In this document: one piece after another, positions 1 through 5,443 of the stretch
Layout: every line of letters begins with the position of its first letter
Numbering within the stretch: the stretch's first letter is position 1
Origin: Cupriavidus sp.
GTDB lineage: Bacteria > Pseudomonadota > Gammaproteobacteria > Burkholderiales > Burkholderiaceae
DNA: 5,443 bases
Assembly (NCBI GenBank): GCA_013362725.1
Contig: JABFVP010000027.1
Span: 1-5,443 of the forward strand
Reading direction: 5' to 3'
Translations under genes and position numbers: made by a program
The notes under the pieces: generated by a model
The model's database searches: none
Seen by the model: the letters and a program-made list of their open reading frames with translations, nothing else
What the model was told of the DNA's origin: nothing

Positions 1-710
1 GCCATGATGGCCTCGGCCCGGTCGTAGTGGGCCTGCGCCTCGCGCGCCACGACGGCGCACGCCTGGCCCAACGCCGGGTGCGCGGCTACCGCCGCGGGTG
101 TGACCGACGCGAGGTCGGCCGCAATGCCGGCCGCGGCCAGCGCTTCGGCCGGCAGGTAGAGCCTTCCTATGGCGGCATCCTCGTCGATATCGCGCAGGAG
201 ATTGGTGAGCTGCAGCGCGCGGCCCAGGTGGTGCGCCAGCGCAATCCCGCACTCCGTCTCCAGGCCGAACACGCGCACTGCCAGCCGGCCCACCGCGCTG
301 GACTCGCGGTCGCAGTACAGGTCCATGGTGGCGGCGTCGGGCGCGCGGATATCCTGCACCACGTCCATGGTCATGCCGTCGATCACGGCAAGGAAATCGG
401 CCTGCTGCAGGTCGAAGGCGCGAATTTGCGCGCTCAGCGGCTGCAGCGGCGCGGGCGGGTTGCCGGCGTAGCAGGCGTCGAGGTCGCGGCGCCAGGCGTC
501 GAGCGCGGCCAGGCGCCCTGCATGCGGCGCGTCGCCGTCGGCGATATCGTCGACGGCGCGGCAGAACGCATAGATCTGAAACATGGCCTGGCGCTGTGCC
601 GCCGGCAGGATGCGCAGCGCGGCATGGAAGGAGCTGCCCGACGAGGCGGGCGGGCCAGCCGTGCCGCCGATGGCACGGCTGTCTGAAGCTGCGATCTGAG
701 TACCGGCCAC
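1..710 (-). CDS. hpnD: Presqualene diphosphate synthase HpnD, N-terminal part (runs off left edge)
   Basis: This is a squalene/phytoene synthase family enzyme. HpnD condenses two farnesyl diphosphates to presqualene diphosphate, the entry step to squalene and hopanoids, in the cytoplasm or at the membrane face. Translating the minus strand gives 236 codons without a stop. The first Asp-rich motif is DDIAD (residues 54-58) and the second is NLLRDIDED (170-178). Between them lies YCDRESSAVGRL (132-143), and GRLYLP (182-187) follows the second motif; these pairs place FDP and Mg2+ in the family. The sequence GSSFHAALRILP (25-36) matches the usual family N-terminus. I chose the GTG at 710 because GAGGAG (720-715) sits just upstream, although the 4-nt spacing is short; another in-frame GTG is at 725. 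The family is normally about 280-290 aa, so roughly 50 residues are missing at the window edge. HpnD is preferred over HpnC or CrtB because of the LRDIDEDAxxGRLYLP block. One oddity is ES where the family usually has VA after YCxR. Confidence 0.85.
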   Translation of the reverse strand, partial: MAGTQIAASDSRAIGGTAGPPASSGSSFHAALRILPAAQRQAMFQIYAFCRAVDDIADGDAPHAGRLAALDAWRRDLDACYAGNPPAPLQPLSAQIRAFDLQQADFLAVIDGMTMDVVQDIRAPDAATMDLYCDRESSAVGRLAVRVFGLETECGIALAHHLGRALQLTNLLRDIDEDAAIGRLYLPAEALAAAGIAADLASVTPAAVAAHPALGQACAVVAREAQAHYDRAEAIM

Positions 711-798
711 GTAACTCCTCGACACGCTGCTTACCGTCCCGCGCGGGCCGCGCCGCGTTGGCGCGCACCGGCACGGGCGGTGGTTGTAGGGTCCGGCG

Positions 799-807
799 AT
801 TATAGCA
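799..807 (-). promoter_or_regulatory. Extended -10 promoter for hpnD
   Basis: On the minus strand the sequence reads TGCTATAAT, a perfect extended -10 (TGnTATAAT). No good -35 lies 16-18 bp upstream, which is typical when an extended -10 is present. Predicted transcription start is near 792, giving a leader of about 80 nt before the hpnD GTG. It lies downstream of the csp terminator, so hpnD would be transcribed independently of csp. Confidence 0.6.
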
Positions 808-857
808 ATTTCACCCGCAACGGCGTGCGCGCAACCGTGCTGCAGCATGGCTGCGCC

Positions 858-889
858 AAAACAAAAAGCCCCGCATATTTGCGGGGCTT
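858..889 (-). terminator. Intrinsic terminator of the cold-shock gene
   Basis: A perfect 9-bp stem, AAGCCCCGC / GCGGGGCTT (866-874 and 881-889), has a 6-nt loop. Read on the minus strand it is followed by TTTTTGTTTT (867-858). The T-tract is on one side only, so it works for minus-strand transcripts. It lies 43 nt past the csp stop codon. Confidence 0.9.
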
Positions 890-900
890 CCGTGCCGGCC

Positions 901-913
901 GGCCCGTCGGGCC
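901..913. repeat. Palindromic hairpin between csp stop and its terminator
   Basis: GGCCCGTCGGGCC is a perfect inverted repeat (GGCCCG, one central base, CGGGCC). It would form a 5-bp GC stem with a 3-nt loop in the 3' untranslated part of the csp transcript. It has no T-run, so it is not itself a terminator; it may protect the 3' end or be incidental in GC-rich DNA. Confidence 0.5.
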
Positions 914-932
914 AGCCCGGACCTCACCGGTA

Positions 933-1136
933 TCAGAGGGCCTGGATCTTGGTGGCTTGCTCGCCCTTCTGGCCCATGGCCTTGACGTAGCGCACCTTCT
1001 GGCCTTCCTTCAACGACTTGAAGCCCGAGCCTTCGATGGCGGAGAAGTGCGCGAACAGGTCATTGCCGCCTTCGTCCGGCGTGATGAAGCCGAAGCCCTT
1101 GGCGTCGTTGAACCACTTAACGGTACCGGTTTCCAT
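933..1136 (-). CDS. csp: Cold-shock protein, CspA family (67 aa)
   Basis: This is a small cytoplasmic single-stranded RNA/DNA-binding protein, an RNA chaperone that melts secondary structure. It is one five-stranded OB-fold domain spanning the whole protein. It starts METGTVKWFNDAKGFGFI; RNP1 is KGFGFI (13-18) and RNP2 is DLFAHF (26-31), with the nucleic-acid-stacking aromatics W8, F9, F15, F17, F28, H30 and F31 in place. Its 67 aa is the normal family length. The ATG at 1136 is chosen because METGTVKWF is the canonical N-terminus; a TTG eight codons upstream is open but would add atypical residues. The ribosome site is weak (GAG at 1145-1143, AAGG further up), in keeping with a leader-controlled gene. 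The C-terminal half (residues 46-67, beginning QKVRYVKAMG) departs from the usual GPKGxQA pattern, having GQKGEQA. A strong terminator follows. Whether it is cold-induced or constitutive cannot be read from the protein. Confidence 0.93.
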   Translation of the reverse strand: METGTVKWFNDAKGFGFITPDEGGNDLFAHFSAIEGSGFKSLKEGQKVRYVKAMGQKGEQATKIQAL

Positions 1137-1163
1137 ATCTATCTCAACCTTGAATTTCAAAAT

Positions 1164-1177
1164 GAGCGAAAACGCTC
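1164..1177 (-). promoter_or_regulatory. Hairpin in the csp leader near the start codon
   Basis: GAGCG-UUUU-CGCUC on the minus strand is a perfect 5-bp stem with a U4 loop, ending 27 nt before the csp ATG. Beyond the stem come one mismatch and two A-U pairs. Its position just upstream of a weak ribosome site suggests a role in temperature-dependent translation, but this is inference. A TATAAC (1183-1178) overlaps its base and could be an alternative -10; no -35 supports it. Confidence 0.4.
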
Positions 1178-1261
1178 GTTATACACCGTGTGCAACGCAC
1201 CCGGCGGATCTGTTTTATCTTCCCCGCCAGCGCATTCCATATGACTTCGATATGTCGCTGT

Positions 1262-1283
1262 CGTGACAACCGAAACCGTCACG
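1262..1283 (-). promoter_or_regulatory. Second hairpin in the csp leader
   Basis: CGTGAC (1262-1267) and GTCACG (1278-1283) form a perfect 6-bp inverted repeat with a 10-nt loop. If transcription starts near 1328 this lies about 45 nt into the csp leader. It is one of several possible stems and its significance is unproven. Confidence 0.35.
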
Positions 1284-1299
1284 GAACGACAACACCAAA

Positions 1300-1361
1300 T
1301 GACACACCGAATGGGCGTTGCACAAGTGGGAATCATTCTGCCGAATTTTCCCGGTGTGTCA
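1300..1361. repeat. 10-bp inverted repeat spanning the csp promoter
   Basis: TGACACACCG (1300-1309) and CGGTGTGTCA (1352-1361) are perfect reverse complements separated by 42 bp. The right arm overlaps the TTGACA -35 of the proposed csp promoter and the left arm lies about 20-30 bp past the predicted start. Two identical arms flanking a promoter fit a pair of operator sites for one regulator; which regulator is unknown. Confidence 0.45.
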
Positions 1362-1362
1362 A
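1335..1362 (-). promoter_or_regulatory. Candidate sigma-70 promoter for csp
   Basis: The minus strand reads TTGACA (1362-1357, perfect -35), a 16-bp spacer, then CAGAAT (1340-1335, 4 of 6 matches to TATAAT). Predicted start is about 1328, giving a leader near 190 nt. Long leaders are known for cspA-type mRNAs, which supports the choice. The -10 is imperfect and the spacer is one short of optimal. Confidence 0.4.
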
Positions 1363-1421
1363 TCAGGCTAAGCGCCTAATCATGATGAGAGGTTCCGACA
1401 GGAGATATTAGCGTTTTCTAC

Positions 1422-1438
1422 TTCAGTACCGGTTCAGT
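1422..1438. repeat. Short direct repeat with 11-bp period (TTCAGT)
   Basis: TTCAGT occurs at 1422-1427 and 1433-1438, spaced by ACCGG, so both copies face the same side of the helix. This geometry is common for tandem regulator half-sites, but six-base repeats also arise by chance. Confidence 0.25.
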
Positions 1439-1469
1439 GAATTCCCTGATTTTCTATTGCCGCGTTTGC

Positions 1470-1483
1470 CGGTGCATGCACCG
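1470..1483. repeat. 14-bp perfect palindrome
   Basis: CGGTGCATGCACCG is its own reverse complement over 14 bp with no central spacer. It lies in the non-coding divergent region, so it is not explained by codons. It could be an operator for a dimeric regulator or a hairpin core; no known consensus is assigned. Confidence 0.45.
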
Positions 1484-1539
1484 CAGCCGGGCCGCGTGCC
1501 ATGTTGTCGTGCATAATGGGCTGCCGCCCGCTGCAAGCT

Positions 1540-1572
1540 GGTGCCATCTTTTTTACAAATTTTTACGGCACC
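1540..1572. repeat. Inverted repeat enclosing an A/T-rich core
   Basis: GGTGCC (1540-1545) and GGCACC (1567-1572) flank 21 bp made mostly of A and T, with TTTTTAC occurring twice. It stands out in this GC-rich DNA. It could be a bent or easily melted site or a binding site. It is not an obvious terminator, since the T-run lies inside the loop. Confidence 0.35.
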
Positions 1573-1667
1573 GCTCCTACCACGTTCGGGTGAGGCCGGT
1601 CTGCCCGGACATAACATTATGCAGATAAACCACAATACCCGTGACAGCAGGCAGGTTATCCATGCCA

Positions 1668-1717
1668 ATACATGACATGAATCAATGGCCTGCATGCGCA
1701 TCCATACATGAGGGAAT
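1668..1717. repeat. Direct repeat ATACATGA, followed by GAAT
   Basis: ATACATGA occurs at 1668-1675 and 1704-1711, each followed two or three bases later by GAAT. CATG is unusually frequent here (six copies between 1661 and 1735). No function is assigned. Confidence 0.25.
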
Positions 1718-1895
1718 GAACGCGAAGATTTCATGAGGTGGCGAACCGGCTGTCCGGAAATCCAGTAACGGACAGTGGCCTCGCCGGGCGTAGCGACGAT
1801 CCGTTCTTCCCAAGCCGACTGGCAGCCCCGTGTCCCAGCCATCGCCCCACGCCGGCGGGCGATACGTGCAAGGCACCTCCATGTCTCCTTTTCGG

Positions 1896-1911
1896 GACAA
1901 TTGTTGACAAT
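1896..1911 (+). promoter_or_regulatory. Phased GACAAT repeats with a TTGACA -35-like element upstream of pelA
   Basis: GACAAT occurs at 1896-1901 and 1906-1911, exactly 10 bp apart. The same stretch holds the inverted repeat ATTGT-TG-ACAAT (1900-1911) and a perfect TTGACA (1904-1909) in the pelA direction. No good -10 stands 17 bp downstream (the best is TAGCAT at 1931, spacer 21). It may therefore be an activator-dependent promoter or an operator. It lies about 155 bp ahead of the pelA start. Confidence 0.3.
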
Positions 1912-2052
1912 ACGCGTCCAGCGCCTGCTTTAGCATGCGGATGCCGGATACCATCGGACTTTTCCGAATTGACGGTCAGAACCAGGCGCCACGCGGCCGC
2001 GAACCGCCTCAAAAATGTCTGGCACCGTGCACTTCGGGTGCGAAAAAATAAA

Positions 2053-2058
2053 GGGAAG
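2053..2058 (+). promoter_or_regulatory. Ribosome binding site of pelA
   Basis: AAGGGAAG (2051-2058) contains a purine-rich Shine-Dalgarno sequence, with GGGA ending 8 nt before the GTG at 2065. It decides the start: the further upstream GTG at 1738 has only TGAGG abutting it and no usable spacing. Confidence 0.6.
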
Positions 2059-2064
2059 CACGCT

Positions 2065-5001
2065 GTGAAGCGACTGGGGGAAGCGCAAGGCAGCCCGCGC
2101 GGCCGGGGTGGCCGCACGCCATGCCGGCCGGGATGGCCGGCATGGCTTGGGCGTCTGGCGCAGTGCGTTGCGCTGGCGCTTGGAGCGGCCGGGCCCGCCG
2201 CGGCACAGCCGGCGGATGGCACTGCGGCATCGGCTCCGGCAATGCCGTCGATCGCGCTGCACTACGGCGCCAAGCCGCCGGTCGACGCGCTGCAGGCCTT
2301 CGATATCGCCGTGGTCGAACCCGACAGCGGCTTCGACCCGCGCCAGGTCGCCACGCCCGCGACTGCCTGGTTTGCCTACGTCAGCGTGGGCGAGGTGCTG
2401 GAAGGCCGCCCGTACTTCAAGGACATTCCCAAGGGCTGGTTCGTCGGCCGCAACGACGCCTGGAACGCGCCGGTGATCGACCAGTCGGCCGACGGCTGGC
2501 CCGCCTTCTATGTCGACAAGGTGATCGCGCCGCTGTGGGCGCGGGGCTACCGCGGTTTCTTCCTCGATACCCTGGACTCGTACCAGCTCGCCGCCAAAAC
2601 CGACGCCGAGCGCGCGCGGCAGGAAGCCGGCCTGGTGCGCGTGGTGCGCGCGATCAAGGCGCGCTACCCCGACGCCCGGCTGATCTTCAACCGCGGCTTC
2701 GAGATCCTGCCGCAGGTGCATGGCCTGGCGTATGCCGTCGCTTTCGAGTCGCTGTTCCGCGGCTGGAACCAGGCCCAGGGCCGCTATGTCGAGGTGCCGC
2801 AGGCCGACCGCGACTGGCTGCTGGCGCAGGCGCGCACCATCCGCGAGCAATACCGGCTGCCGGTGGTGTCGATCGACTACTGCCCGCCGGCGGACCGCCG
2901 CTGCGCGCGCGACACCGCGCGCCGCATCCGCGCGCTCGGCATCACGCCCTATGTGGCCGATCCCGGCCTGCAGACCATCGGCATCGGCAAGGTCGAAGTG
3001 CTGCCGCGGCGCGTGCTGGTGGTGCAGGAGCGCCCCCCGGGCGTGGCGATCGACCAGTCCGAGGGCGTGCGCTTTGTCTCGATGCCGCTCAACTACCTGG
3101 GCTACCGGGTCGAGTTTGCCGACACCAGCGAGGAACTGCCCGAGATCGGGCCCGACCGTTATGCCGGCGTGGTGATGTACCTCACGGGCAAGGTCACGGC
3201 GCAGCCGGGCCGCTTCCATACCTGGGTGCAGGCGCGCATGGCGCAGGGCATGCCGGTGGTGTTCCTGAACGACTTCGGCACCAGCGTCAGTGGCGCGGTG
3301 GCGCGCGGTTTCGGCCTGAAGGCGGTCAGGGGGCGCGCGTCGGGCCCGGTCGAGGTGCTGGCCAAGGACCCGATGATGGGCTTCGAGATGCCGGTGGCGC
3401 CCGACCGCAACCAGGCCGAGGCGATCCAGGTGCCAGACGGCGACGGCTTCCGCAAGCTGCTACGCCTGCGCTCCGGCACGCTTACCTATGACGCCGCGGC
3501 CATCACGCCGTGGGGCGGCTATGTGCTGGGGCCGTATGCGGTGCACGAGAGCGGCATCGGCACCGCCGACAGCCGCTGGGTGGTGCAGCCGCTGGACTTC
3601 CTGCGCGAGGCGCTGCGCCTGCCCGCGATGCCGGTGCCCGACGTCACCACCGAGAACGGCCGGCGCCTGCTGACCATCCATATCGATGGCGACGGCTTTG
3701 CCTCGCGCGCCGAGATTCCCGGCGGCGGCTTCTCCGGCGAGGTGCTGTTGCGCGAGATCTTCGACCGCTACCGGCTGCCGATGACCATGTCGGTGATCCA
3801 GGGCGAGGTCAGCCGCGACGGCATGTACCCGCAGCTCAGTGCCCAGCTCGAGCCGATCGCGCGCAAGATCTTCTCCCAGCCCTATGTCGAGGTGGCCAGC
3901 CATACCTTCTCGCACCCGTTCGCGTGGGCGCGCACGGTTCCAGCGCAGCGCGGCAACGCCGCCGCGGGCGAGGGCGACGAGGCCTTCCACCTGAACATCC
4001 CCGGCTACACCATGGACCTGAACCGCGAGATCGGCGGTTCCATCGACTACATCAACCGCAGCCTGGCGCCCGCCGGCAAGCCGGTCAGCCTGCTGCTGTG
4101 GTCGGGCGACTGCCAGCCGCCGGCCGAGGCCCTGCGCCTGACCGACCAGGCGCGCGTGTTCAACATGAACGGCGGCGACACGCTGATTACGCGCAGCAAT
4201 CCCAGCTGGACCGCGATCGCGCCGCTGGGCATCAACAAGCCGGACGGCACCTTCCAGGTGTTCGCGCCCAACCAGAACGAGAACGTCTACACCAACCTGT
4301 GGCACGGCCCGTTCTACGGCTTCGAGCGCGTGATCGAGACCTTCGAGCTGACCGACCGGCCGTATCGCTTCAAGCCCGTCAACATCTACTACCACAGCTA
4401 CTCCGGCACCAAGGCAGCGTCGCTGAAGGCGCTGCGCAAGGTCTATGACTACGTGCTGGCGCAGCCGCTGCTGCCGCTGCATTCGACCGATTACGTGCGC
4501 AAGGTGCTCGACTGGCAGGAGATGGCGGTGGCGCGCGAAGTGGGAGATGGCAGTGCCGGCGCGCAATGGATCGTGCGCGGCGACGGCAATCTGCGCAACC
4601 TGCGCTGGAGCGGCGCGGGCGTGCCCGACGTTGCCGCCGCGCACGGCGTGACCGGCACCTCGCCGGCGCCCGGCGGCGGCGTCTACCTGCATCTGGATGG
4701 CGGCGATGCGCGCTTTGCCGTGCGCGACGCCGCCGCACTCAAGGCGGCCGCCACGCCGCAGTTGGCCGAAGCCAGCGGCATCGTGCGCGACTGGTCGCAG
4801 CGCGACGGCGTCACCCGTTTTGCCTTCAGTGGCTACTTCAAGCCGTTCTTCCGCCTGGCCAACGCCGGCCAGTGCCGCGTCAGCGTCGATGGCAAGGCCG
4901 TGGCGGCCGTGCGCGAGCGCAACACGCTGCGCGTCGATACCGCACCCGTGACCGACCCCAATCATGTCAGGCAACAAGTCGAAGTCCGCTGCGCCGGCTG
5001 A
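2065..5001 (+). CDS. pelA: PelA: periplasmic Pel polysaccharide hydrolase/deacetylase (978 aa)
   Basis: PelA is the bifunctional periplasmic enzyme of Pel exopolysaccharide (biofilm matrix) synthesis. It partially deacetylates the GalNAc-rich polymer for export and can also cleave it. The N-terminus is a signal peptide: a long basic n-region, a hydrophobic core (residues 31-43) and an AAA-Q cleavage site near 47. The hydrolase barrel (about 63-308, GH114/GH166 type) has FLDTLDS with D168 and D171, and the likely catalytic Glu E228 in AFESLF. A flavodoxin/ThuA-like middle domain spans about 314-520. The deacetylase (about 535-830) has metal and catalytic residues D541 and D543 (HIDGDGF) and H613 and H617 (SHTFSH), with the same mutual spacing as D528/D530/H600/H604 recalled for Pseudomonas aeruginosa PelA. 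A C-terminal beta-rich region (about 831-978) follows. The P. aeruginosa protein is about 948 aa, so this is full length. GTG at 2065 is chosen for its ribosome site and signal peptide. pelB overlaps the 3' end. Identification is firm. Confidence 0.93.
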   Translation: MKRLGEAQGSPRGRGGRTPCRPGWPAWLGRLAQCVALALGAAGPAAAQPADGTAASAPAMPSIALHYGAKPPVDALQAFDIAVVEPDSGFDPRQVATPATAWFAYVSVGEVLEGRPYFKDIPKGWFVGRNDAWNAPVIDQSADGWPAFYVDKVIAPLWARGYRGFFLDTLDSYQLAAKTDAERARQEAGLVRVVRAIKARYPDARLIFNRGFEILPQVHGLAYAVAFESLFRGWNQAQGRYVEVPQADRDWLLAQARTIREQYRLPVVSIDYCPPADRRCARDTARRIRALGITPYVADPGLQTIGIGKVEVLPRRVLVVQERPPGVAIDQSEGVRFVSMPLNYLGYRVEFADTSEELPEIGPDRYAGVVMYLTGKVTAQPGRFHTWVQARMAQGMPVVFLNDFGTSVSGAVARGFGLKAVRGRASGPVEVLAKDPMMGFEMPVAPDRNQAEAIQVPDGDGFRKLLRLRSGTLTYDAAAITPWGGYVLGPYAVHESGIGTADSRWVVQPLDFLREALRLPAMPVPDVTTENGRRLLTIHIDGDGFASRAEIPGGGFSGEVLLREIFDRYRLPMTMSVIQGEVSRDGMYPQLSAQLEPIARKIFSQPYVEVASHTFSHPFAWARTVPAQRGNAAAGEGDEAFHLNIPGYTMDLNREIGGSIDYINRSLAPAGKPVSLLLWSGDCQPPAEALRLTDQARVFNMNGGDTLITRSNPSWTAIAPLGINKPDGTFQVFAPNQNENVYTNLWHGPFYGFERVIETFELTDRPYRFKPVNIYYHSYSGTKAASLKALRKVYDYVLAQPLLPLHSTDYVRKVLDWQEMAVAREVGDGSAGAQWIVRGDGNLRNLRWSGAGVPDVAAAHGVTGTSPAPGGGVYLHLDGGDARFAVRDAAALKAAATPQLAEASGIVRDWSQRDGVTRFAFSGYFKPFFRLANAGQCRVSVDGKAVAAVRERNTLRVDTAPVTDPNHVRQQVEVRCAG

Positions 5002-5443
5002 GCGCGAGCGGCTGCTGCCGCCGACGCTGGTGCTGACCTTTACCGCCATCGTGGGCATCGGCCTGGCGCTGATGTTCCCGCGCGAAACCCTGCGCGAACG
5101 GCTGCTGGGGCAGGGCCGCACCATCGACGGGCTGACCATGGCCTACCTGGAAGCCTGGTGGAAGGTCACGCCGGACGATCCCGCCTTCATGGGCGTGCTG
5201 GCCGAGCAGTACGCGCGTACCGGCCGCCTGGAAGACGCGCAGGCGATGCTGGAGCGGATGCAGGCGGTGCAGGGCACCGACCTGTCGGGCCAGGTGCTGC
5301 GCACGCGCATCGAGATCGCGCAGCAGCGCGCCTGGGCGGCGCTGCCGGAAACCGCCGAACGCGGACAGAACCTGGTGCTGCTGCGCCGCCTGCTGGAACA
5401 GGCCGCGGGCCGCCGCTGGAGCGTGGCCGAGCTGCAGGCACTG
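4964..5443 (+). CDS. pelB: PelB: TPR scaffold and export protein, N-terminal part (runs off right edge)
   Basis: PelB spans the envelope: an N-terminal inner-membrane anchor, a long periplasmic TPR array that binds PelA, and a C-terminal outer-membrane barrel that exports Pel. Only the first 160 residues are here. A Lys/Arg-rich cytoplasmic tail (1-17) precedes one membrane helix (about 20-38, beginning PPTLVLTF and ending in FP). A TPR-like helical pair follows, clearest at 72-99 with the pattern DPAFMGVLAEQYARTGRLED. Arg- and Leu-rich helices continue to the edge. The ATG at 4964 lies inside the end of pelA, a 38-nt overlap in another frame, with no clear Shine-Dalgarno sequence; translation is probably coupled to pelA. 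Full-length PelB proteins exceed 1000 aa, so most is missing and the barrel cannot be checked. The call rests largely on position after pelA plus the anchor/TPR layout. Confidence 0.82.
   Translation, partial: MSGNKSKSAAPAERERLLPPTLVLTFTAIVGIGLALMFPRETLRERLLGQGRTIDGLTMAYLEAWWKVTPDDPAFMGVLAEQYARTGRLEDAQAMLERMQAVQGTDLSGQVLRTRIEIAQQRAWAALPETAERGQNLVLLRRLLEQAAGRRWSVAELQAL

Larger units (their letters stand above)
1363..2064. other. 700-bp divergent intergenic region without a convincing gene
   Basis: This stretch lies between the csp promoter and the pelA start. It is visibly richer in A/T than the flanking genes up to about 1740 and has no reading frame with a recognisable protein, codon bias or ribosome site. 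The pelA frame stays open back to a GTG at 1738, but the residues before 2065 show no domain and would bury the signal peptide. The region contains a 14-bp palindrome, phased direct repeats and promoter-like elements listed separately. It probably carries the pelA promoter, a long leader and regulator sites. Confidence 0.6.

Noticed and set aside
27..686. Plus-strand 219-codon frame over the left end
   Set aside because: It is the antisense of hpnD; the minus strand gives the conserved Asp-rich motifs and the plus product is Arg/Gly-rich with no domain.
1531..1547. Sigma-54-like promoter on the minus strand (TGGCACC then TTGCA)
   Set aside because: The GG-to-GC spacing is 9 bp instead of the strict 10, so it is a near miss.
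1423..1842. Minus-strand 139-codon open frame in the divergent region
   Set aside because: The translation is Cys/Arg/Trp-rich with no recognisable domain, and there is no clear ribosome site. Such frames are common by chance in GC-rich DNA.
2020..2037. Sigma-54-like site before pelA (TGGCAC at 2020)
   Set aside because: No GC lies at the required distance downstream of GG.
1738..2064. In-frame 109-codon N-terminal extension of pelA from a GTG at 1738
   Set aside because: It lacks a spaced ribosome site and any domain, shows poor coding bias, and would place the signal peptide about 135 residues into the protein. The GTG at 2065 has a good ribosome site and gives a normal export signal.
1363..2064. 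c-di-GMP riboswitch in the pelA leader
   Set aside because: I could not find the conserved core segments of the known c-di-GMP riboswitch classes by eye; a covariance search would be decisive.
3460..5139. Long minus-strand open frame (559 codons) opposite pelA
   Set aside because: It is an antisense shadow of a high-GC gene: its product is His/Ala/Val/Gly-rich low complexity and it runs across both pelA and pelB, whose plus-strand products are clearly real.
1..5443. CRISPR arrays, tRNA/rRNA genes, insertion sequences or attachment sites
   Set aside because: No regularly spaced repeats, tRNA-like folds, transposase reading frames or terminal inverted repeats were seen.

Overview
The window is GC-rich with strong third-position G/C bias, and its genes look betaproteobacterial. 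The best guess is Burkholderiaceae of the Cupriavidus/Ralstonia type. This rests on the cold-shock protein style and on the pairing of a hopanoid gene with a Pel exopolysaccharide locus; it is an inference, not a database match.

Layout: (1) 1-710, minus strand: the N-terminal 236 codons of a squalene/phytoene-synthase family enzyme, best called HpnD (presqualene diphosphate synthase, hopanoid pathway). Its start is GTG, and a consensus extended -10 promoter lies about 90 bp upstream. The gene runs off the left edge. (2) 858-1136, minus strand: a 67-aa CspA-family cold-shock protein, a second hairpin, and a clear intrinsic terminator that separates it from hpnD. Its leader appears long (about 190 nt if the proposed TTGACA promoter is right) and contains hairpins. 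(3) 1137-2064: about 930 bp between the divergent csp and pelA genes with no convincing gene. The part beyond the csp promoter (1363-2064) holds palindromes and helically phased direct repeats that look regulatory. (4) 2065-5001, plus strand: complete pelA, the periplasmic two-activity enzyme (glycoside hydrolase plus polysaccharide deacetylase) of Pel biosynthesis, with all expected catalytic residues visible. (5) 4964-5443, plus strand: the start of pelB (inner-membrane anchor plus TPR scaffold), overlapping the end of pelA by 38 nt and running off the right edge.

How they work together: PelA and PelB are the first two proteins of a pelABCDEFG-type operon. PelA deacetylates and trims the GalNAc-rich Pel polymer in the periplasm while docked on the PelB TPR scaffold, whose distal barrel (outside the window) exports the polymer. 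The hopanoid and cold-shock genes are separate units on the other strand.

I found no undescribed system. The least explained part is the long divergent region ahead of pelA and the structured csp leader.
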